From the NCBI RefSeq assembly GCF_016598475.1, contig NZ_JAEMUX010000052.1, positions 1-62,807 of the forward strand: 62,807 bases of DNA, given 5' to 3'. The notes beneath the pieces are model-generated. The model worked only from the letters and a program-made list of their open reading frames with translations, did not search any database and was not told the origin of the DNA. The stretch comes from Streptomyces adelaidensis. GTDB taxonomy: Bacteria; Actinomycetota; Actinomycetes; Streptomycetales; Streptomycetaceae. How positions within the stretch are numbered: position 1 is the first letter of the stretch; each line of letters opens with the position of its first letter. Shown here piece by piece: positions 55,836 through 62,807 of the stretch. Position numbers and translations under genes: made by a program.

Positions 55836-56737
55836 GTTCTCTTGCCGTCCGCAAGACCGCCCCAGCGGCGGGCACCACGCCCGGCACCGCCCAGGGTCCG
55901 CCGCTGTGCCGCCGGATCGCGCTCGTGCCGACGCTCACCCTGCTGCTGGGCGCGATCTACTGTCTGCTGCCCGTGGCCTGGGTGCTGATCGCGGCCACCA
56001 AGTCGGGCAGCGAGCTGTTCTCCACCTTCACCTTCTTCCCGGGCACCGGCTTCGCGGACAACGTGTCGGACCTGAACGCCTACCGCGACGGCGTCTACTG
56101 GAAGTGGATGGGCAACTCCGCCCTGTACGCGGGCGTCGGCGCCCTGCTGTCCACCGCCGTCTCCGCGGTCAGCGGTTACGCGCTGGCGATCTACCGCTTC
56201 AGGGGCCGCGAGACCATCTTCAACGTCCTGATGGCGGGCGTGCTGATGCCGCCGGTGATCCTCGCGATCCCCCAGTACCTGCTGATGGCCAAGGCGGACC
56301 TCGCGGACTCGTACTGGTCGGTGCTGCTGCCGCTGATCCTGTCGCCGTACGGCGTGTACCTGTCCCGGATCTACGCCGCTGCCGCCGTACCGACCGACGT
56401 GGTCGAGGCGGGCCGGATCGACGGGGCGAGCGAATGGCGGATCTTCACCCGGGTCGCGCTGCCGATGATGGTGCCGGGTCTGGTGACGGTCTTCCTGTTC
56501 CAGTTCGTGGCCGTGTGGAACAACTTCCTGCTGCCGTACATCATGCTCAGCGACGACGAGAAGTTCCCCATCACGCTCGGTCTGTTCACGCTCCTCGAAC
56601 AGGGCTCCAACACTCCGGCGCTCTACACCCTGGTGATCACCGGTGCGCTGCTCGCGGTGATCCCGCTGATCGCGCTCTTCCTGGTCATCCAGCGCTTCTG
56701 GAGCCTGGACCTGCTCTCCGGAGCCGTAAAGTCATGA
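55832..56737 (+). CDS. ABC sugar importer permease 2
   Basis: A 301-residue MalG-type permease with six helices and the EAA loop EAGRIDGASEWRIFTRVALP near residue 193. It overlaps both neighbours by 4 bases (ATGA). Confidence 0.92.
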   Translation: MSSLAVRKTAPAAGTTPGTAQGPPLCRRIALVPTLTLLLGAIYCLLPVAWVLIAATKSGSELFSTFTFFPGTGFADNVSDLNAYRDGVYWKWMGNSALYAGVGALLSTAVSAVSGYALAIYRFRGRETIFNVLMAGVLMPPVILAIPQYLLMAKADLADSYWSVLLPLILSPYGVYLSRIYAAAAVPTDVVEAGRIDGASEWRIFTRVALPMMVPGLVTVFLFQFVAVWNNFLLPYIMLSDDEKFPITLGLFTLLEQGSNTPALYTLVITGALLAVIPLIALFLVIQRFWSLDLLSGAVKS

Positions 56738-57765
56738 CCATGAGCAACACCGGGGGCAGGCGGAAACCGCCGACCATTCACGATGTGGCGCGCGAGGCGG
56801 GAGTCTCCCGAGGGACCGTCTCCCGCGTGCTCAACGGCGGTCACTACGTCAGCCCGAGCGCCGCCGAGGCGGTCAACTCCGCCATCCGCAAGACGGGTTA
56901 CGTCGTGAACCGGCACGCCCGCTCGCTGATCACGGGCCGTTCGGACTCCATCGGCTTCCTGTTGACCGAACCGCAGGAGAAGCTCTTCGAGGACCCCAAC
57001 TTCAATGTGCTGCTGCGTGGCTGCACCCAGGCGCTGGCCTCGCACGACATCCCGCTGCTGCTGATGCTGGCCGGCACGGAGGACGAACGGCGGCGGCTGA
57101 CGCGGTACATCACGGCGGGCCACGTCGACGGGGTGCTGCTGGTGTCCAGCCACTCCGCCGACCCGGTCGCCGAGGAGCTCCGCGAGGCGGGGGTGCCCCT
57201 CGTCCAGTGCGGCAAGCCCATGGGGCGCGGCTCCAAGGTGAGCTACGTGGCCGCGGACGACCGGGACGGCGCCCGTGACATGGTGCGCCACCTGCTGTCG
57301 CTGGGGCGCCGCCGCATCGGTGTCGTGACCGGTCCGCTGGACTCGCCGGGCGGTGTCGATCGCCTCGCCGGGTACAAGGAGGTGCTCACCGAGGCGGGTA
57401 TCGAGATCGACGAGCGGCTCATCGTCTCCGGCGACTACGGCCGGGCCAGCGGCCAGGCGGGCGCCGAACAGCTACTGGCACGGGTCCCGGACATGGACGC
57501 GGTGTTCGTGGCGTCCGACCTGATGGCGCAGGGCGCCCTGACGGCGCTGCGCCGGGCGGGCCGCCGGGTCCCGGAGGACGTGTCCCTGGGCGGCTTCGAC
57601 GACTCCGCCGCGGCGACGGAGGCCACCCCCGCCCTCACGACGATCCGCCAGCCCTACGACCGCATCAGCAACGAGATGGTGCGGGTCCTGCTGGCCCAGA
57701 TCGGCGGCGAGGACCCGGCGGCGGTGATCCTCCCCACGGAGCTGGTGCGACGGGAGTCGACGTGA
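56734..57765 (+). CDS. LacI family transcriptional regulator of galactan locus
   Basis: A 343-residue LacI protein. The helix-turn-helix TIHDVAREAGVSRGTVSRVL is at residues 12-31 and the hinge follows; the periplasmic-binding-like domain includes DGVLLVSSHS and LGGFDDSAAA. The ATG overlaps the permease stop, so the regulator is co-expressed with the importer it probably represses. Its predicted targets are the two CTGTGA-N4-TCACAG sites before the binding-protein gene. Galactobiose-type sugars are the likely inducer. Confidence 0.92.
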   Translation: MTMSNTGGRRKPPTIHDVAREAGVSRGTVSRVLNGGHYVSPSAAEAVNSAIRKTGYVVNRHARSLITGRSDSIGFLLTEPQEKLFEDPNFNVLLRGCTQALASHDIPLLLMLAGTEDERRRLTRYITAGHVDGVLLVSSHSADPVAEELREAGVPLVQCGKPMGRGSKVSYVAADDRDGARDMVRHLLSLGRRRIGVVTGPLDSPGGVDRLAGYKEVLTEAGIEIDERLIVSGDYGRASGQAGAEQLLARVPDMDAVFVASDLMAQGALTALRRAGRRVPEDVSLGGFDDSAAATEATPALTTIRQPYDRISNEMVRVLLAQIGGEDPAAVILPTELVRREST

Positions 57766-57978
57766 GACGGCATCCGGCCCGGTCCTGAGCCGCCGCGCAC
57801 GGTGCACGGCAAGGGCCCGGGACTCCCACTCATCACCCGAACGGCTGTCCGAGAAACGCGTCGCCACCGGGGTGGGAACCCCTATGCGGGGGTACTCGAC
57901 GGGCACCGGCCCCGGTTTCGGTTGGACACTGGAGTGCGGCCGGTGTGTGCCGTCGGACGAGACCAGGACGCGACAGCC

Positions 57979-58779
57979 ATGAACAGCGACACACGATCCA
58001 GGGGCGCGGCGAACGTCGTCTCCAGCCATTCCGTGTTCGGGGCCCCCTGCTGGGTGAGCCTCACCAGCCGGGACCTGCCGGCCACGGAGAAGTTCTACGA
58101 GGCCGTGCTGGGCTGGAAATGGCGCACGGCCAAGCTCGGCGACCATTTCCGGATCGCGCTGGCGGACGACGTACCGGTCGCCGGGATCGCCGGGGTGGCG
58201 AACCTGTGGCAGATGGCGGTCGCCTGGACGCCGTACTTCGCCGTGTCCGACGCGGACGCGGCGGCGGCCCGGGCCAGGGAGCGCGGCGGCACGGTCGCGG
58301 TCGGTCCCCTCTCCTTCCCTCCCGGCCGGGCCGCCCTGCTGGCGGACCGCCAAGGAGCCTCCTTCGGGATCTGGGAGGGCGAGCTCTTCACCGACTGGGA
58401 GGCCTGGCTCCGGGCCGCCCCCGTCCTCATCCGGCTCCACACCCGGGACGCCTTCGACGCCGCGATCTTCTACGGGGAGGTCCTGGAGTGGGCCACCGGG
58501 AAGCCCGGCGCCTGCGAGGTCCACTACGAGGGGAACGAGGTCGTCCTGCGCAGCCAGGGCCATGTCGTGGCCCGGATCACCTCGGGCGCGCTCGAAGCCG
58601 CCCCCGACCCCACGATCCGCCCCCACTGGCAGGTCCACTTCGCCGTCTCCGACGTGGGCGGCCGCGTCGCGGCCGCCCAGCACCACGGCGGAACGGTCCT
58701 CAGGCAGGACAAGGACGAGGCCGTGCTCCGCGACCCGGACGGCGCCCAGTTCACGATCACCTCGCGCCGCGAACGCTGA
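57979..58779 (+). CDS. Two-domain VOC family protein
   Basis: A 266-residue protein with two glyoxalase-like repeats (about 20-135: APCWVSLTSRDLPATEKFYE; about 145-260: RLHTRDAFDAAIFYGEVLEW). It resembles the hydroxylase/CFP-30B-like VOC proteins common in Streptomyces. The canonical metal His of the first strand is not obvious, so it may be a binding protein. Function unknown. Confidence 0.85.
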   Translation: MNSDTRSRGAANVVSSHSVFGAPCWVSLTSRDLPATEKFYEAVLGWKWRTAKLGDHFRIALADDVPVAGIAGVANLWQMAVAWTPYFAVSDADAAAARARERGGTVAVGPLSFPPGRAALLADRQGASFGIWEGELFTDWEAWLRAAPVLIRLHTRDAFDAAIFYGEVLEWATGKPGACEVHYEGNEVVLRSQGHVVARITSGALEAAPDPTIRPHWQVHFAVSDVGGRVAAAQHHGGTVLRQDKDEAVLRDPDGAQFTITSRRER

Positions 58780-58808
58780 CCGCCGCCGCCGGACGGGGAC
58801 CGGAGGGC

Positions 58809-60905
<2,097 letters not shown>

Positions 60906-60931
60906 CCCTTTCCGCTCCGGCCGCCGCGCGG

Positions 60932-61447
60932 TCACCCGACGGCTTCGAGGACGTCCGGCGCCTCGCCGCCGGGCGAACCGGCGAGCACGGCGACGGGCAC
61001 CGCGCGGGGCACCTGGAGCACTTCCCGCAGGGCCGGCTCGGGCACGGTCGGCACCAGGGGGACGCTTTCGTCGACCGGGGCCCGCTGGGTGAACCAGATG
61101 ACCGTGCTGCCGGTGTCCGTGGCGCAGCAGCCCCAGCCGTCGCTGAGCGCGGCGATGCGGGTCAGGCAGGGGCGCAGCTCCCGGTCCGGGCGCAGTTCGC
61201 GGTCGTTCTGGCCCACCGCGGCGATGAGGTGGTGGCCGTTCCACCACATCTCGATCGAGATGTTCTTGTCCGTGGCGTGCTCCTGGATGGCGCGCAGCAG
61301 CAGCTCCGCGCTGTGGCAGACGGGTCCGACGAGGGTCTCCAGGTCCCAGAACCGGAGGTGAGCGGCCAGGATGCGCCTGACCTGTCGTACCCGGTCCGGA
61401 CTGACTTCCACGTCGAGGTGGTAGTAGCGAGGCACTGCGGTCTTCAT
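60932..61447 (-). CDS. pep a2-like ATP-binding-fold protein
   Basis: A 171-residue protein with a weak HATPase-like core: RRILAAHLRFWDLETLVGPV, CHSAELLLRAIQEHA, and DGWGCCATDTGSTVIWFT. It matches the actinomycete pep a2 proteins found beside glgE/glgX. The anti-sigma-factor-like fold lacks a clear G1/G2 ATP box. Role unknown. GAGGAG precedes the ATG. Confidence 0.82.
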   Translation of the reverse strand: MKTAVPRYYHLDVEVSPDRVRQVRRILAAHLRFWDLETLVGPVCHSAELLLRAIQEHATDKNISIEMWWNGHHLIAAVGQNDRELRPDRELRPCLTRIAALSDGWGCCATDTGSTVIWFTQRAPVDESVPLVPTVPEPALREVLQVPRAVPVAVLAGSPGGEAPDVLEAVG

Positions 61448-61761
61448 CGTCGTTGGCTCCTCACCGGCGAAGCTCGCGCTTCTCCTGGTCCCTGTGGAAC
61501 GGGCCCGAACCGTCCTCGCGGACGAGCACCGGGCACGAAGCGTGAGCACCGATTACTTCTGAGTCACCTCCCAGCGTGGGAGTGCTACGCCATTCGTGCA
61601 ACACGAGCGGCTCCCGAGGTAGTTGAAGTACTAACAAGACGCTCGGTCGTGGCCCGTGCACCATGAGTCGAGGCATCGGCTCCATGAGGCGCCGGTGCCA
61701 CTCCGTGCACGACCTCCCCAGGGAGCGTGCTCCGCCGAGAGGGCCGGGAGGTGACCAGCAC
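61448..61761. other. Divergent promoter region (314 bases)
   Basis: No gene seen. It contains a CTCCCA-GCG-TGGGAG mini-hairpin (61568-61582) and an AT-richer stretch (61618-61640) and should hold promoters for the leftward pep a2-like/glgX pair and the rightward DUF5133 gene. Confidence 0.5.
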
Positions 61762-62190
61762 ATGTTGCTGCCCGCCAAGAACGAGGTGGCCAGACATCTG
61801 CGGCGCTACCGCACCTGGGAACGCGTGATGCTCGCGGCCCCCGCCGACCGCACGGCACGGGACCACTTCGAGGACTCGGGCTACACGTTGTGCGTGCTGA
61901 TGGGCAAGCGCTGCGCGCGCGAGGCCGTGGCGGCCGCCGAGCGCTACCTCCAGACGAATCTGCTCACGTACCTCCAGGAACAGACCGGACATCCCCATGA
62001 ACAGCCCGAATACCTCCCGGAGAAGCCCGGCCAGGCCCGCCAGGCCCGCCAGTCGGGTCAAGCCCGGCAGTCCGCGAAGGCCCGCCGGTCCGGGCAGGCC
62101 GAGCAGGACGAGCAGGCGCGTGCCGCGCGTGCCGCTCGTGCCGTGAGACGCGGTCCGCCCTCGGGCCGGCGCTTCACGGCTGGGCGGTAG
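61762..62190 (+). CDS. DUF5133 domain protein with low-complexity tail
   Basis: A 142-residue protein. Residues 1-75 are the DUF5133 domain (MLLPAKNEVARHLRRYRTWE to KRCAREAVAAAERYL). The C-terminal half is a Gln/Ala/Arg-rich tail of repeated QARQ and ARAA units encoded by degenerate 9-base repeats. Start ATG 61762 has an excellent GGAGGTGA. DUF5133 proteins are Streptomyces-specific and of unknown function. Confidence 0.83.
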   Translation: MLLPAKNEVARHLRRYRTWERVMLAAPADRTARDHFEDSGYTLCVLMGKRCAREAVAAAERYLQTNLLTYLQEQTGHPHEQPEYLPEKPGQARQARQSGQARQSAKARRSGQAEQDEQARAARAARAVRRGPPSGRRFTAGR

Positions 62191-62318
62191 CGGTAGGGCG
62201 GCAGGACCGCTTCACAGCAGGGCGGCGGACTCGTCGAGCACCCCATCAACACCCGTCAAAACCCGATCAGTGCCCGTTCGGCGCAGTGCCGAGCCCCGAG
62301 CACGCGGAGGTGAGACCC

Positions 62319-62807
62319 ATGAGCCCGACCCCGGCCCCCGCTGTCGGCCGCGTCCCCATCAGGGACGTCCGCCCGCTCGTCGAGTGCGGCAGGCGTCCCG
62401 CGAAGGCGGTCGTCGGCGAGACCTTCGAGGTCACCGCGACGCTCTTCCGGGAGGGGCACGGCGTGGTCGCCGCCAGTGTCGTGCTCAAGGACCCGGAGGG
62501 CCGCCCCGCCCCGTGGACCCCGATGCGGGAACTCGCCCACGGCTCCGACCGCTGGGGCGCCTGTGTCACCCCCACGGCCGTCGGCCGGTGGACCTACCGC
62601 GTGGAGGCCTGGAGCGACCCGATCGCCACCTGGCGCCACATCGCCCGCATCAAGGTCCCGGCAGGCATCGACACCGGACTCGTTCTGGAGGAGGGCGCCG
62701 AGTTGTACGAGCGCGCCGCCGCCGGGGTGACGGAAGGCGAGCCCCACACCGCCCTGCTGACGGCCGTCGCCAAGCTCCGCGACGACACCCTGCCGGTCGA
62801 CGTCCGC
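62319..62807 (+). CDS. glgE: Alpha-1,4-glucan:maltose-1-phosphate maltosyltransferase, N-terminal part
   Basis: The first 163 codons of GlgE, cut by the window edge. MSPTPAPAVGRVPIRDVRPL, the N-terminal beta domain (KAVVGETFEVTATLFREGHG, GRWTYRVEAWSDPIATWRH) and the insert helix ELYERAAAG are characteristic. GlgE extends alpha-glucan from maltose-1-phosphate made by TreS/Pep2. GGAGGTGA precedes the ATG. Catalytic residues are beyond the window. Confidence 0.92.
   Translation, partial: MSPTPAPAVGRVPIRDVRPLVECGRRPAKAVVGETFEVTATLFREGHGVVAASVVLKDPEGRPAPWTPMRELAHGSDRWGACVTPTAVGRWTYRVEAWSDPIATWRHIARIKVPAGIDTGLVLEEGAELYERAAAGVTEGEPHTALLTAVAKLRDDTLPVDVR

Overview
The window is very GC-rich DNA with strongly G/C-ending codons, frequent GTG starts, GGAGG-type ribosome binding sites and tightly overlapping ATGA/GTGA gene junctions. 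Together with actinomycete-specific families (Rv1733c-type membrane protein, DUF5133, pep a2-like protein, GlgE, a short Rho paralogue) this points to a Streptomyces or close relative. I see no tRNA, rRNA, CRISPR array, phage or insertion sequence. Three copies of a short Streptomyces-type intergenic repeat and one hairpin repeat are present.

Layout. 1-6.4 kb: a PadR regulator and a 2,4-dienoyl-CoA reductase behind a 20-bp palindrome, a PrmC-like methyltransferase, a GNAT acetyltransferase, then a gene graveyard (N-terminally truncated FAD monooxygenase and a SpoIIE/PP2C phosphatase fragment broken by a 14-bp tandem duplication). 6.4-16.2 kb: a sulfite-oxidase-like molybdoenzyme with its flavin reductase, a DUF485/acetate symporter pair followed by a CE7 acetyl esterase, a SnoaL-like protein, a serine esterase, a methyltransferase and a GH13 alpha-glucosidase. 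16.2-30.8 kb: a large, apparently uncharacterised ring-degradation island of two divergent operons (SDR, HisD-like dehydrogenase, extradiol-type VOC dioxygenase, two FAH-family hydrolases, ABM monooxygenase, FAD hydroxylase, ACMSD-like amidohydrolase, cyclase-family hydrolase, berberine-bridge-type oxidase), a NodD-like LysR regulator, and an SDR/VOC/MFS export unit. A 13-bp palindrome is shared by the divergent promoter region and the LysR promoter.

30.9-38.3 kb: a sulfatase/LTA-synthase-like membrane enzyme, a Rho paralogue with a structured leader, a D,D-carboxypeptidase and two polyprenol-linked mannosyltransferases. 38.4-44.8 kb: amide-nitrogen scavenging (glutaminase, aspartase, asparaginase, permease, FadR-type regulator), with a 16-bp tandem array at one end of the asparagine operon and an 11-bp, helically phased tandem array of 18 units upstream of its promoter. 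45-49 kb: UppP, two CrcB subunits, an SMP-30-like gene split by a hairpin repeat, and an ATP-grasp-like protein. 49.2-57.8 kb: a galactan utilisation locus (secreted GH53 galactanase, GH42 beta-galactosidase, ABC sugar importer, LacI regulator) with two LacI-type operators over the importer promoter. 58-62.8 kb: a VOC protein, glgX, pep a2-like, DUF5133 and the start of glgE (glycogen/maltose-1-phosphate metabolism).

An unusual number of genes carry single-base frame disruptions, mostly in C or G runs (VOC dioxygenase, amidohydrolase, FAD oxidase, LysR, one mannosyltransferase, probably the ABM gene). This could be homopolymer sequencing error or real decay. The internal deletion in the second FAH gene, the 14-bp duplication and the hairpin insertion are not of that kind and look like real lesions. 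All functional calls come from reading motifs and family resemblance; no database search was run.
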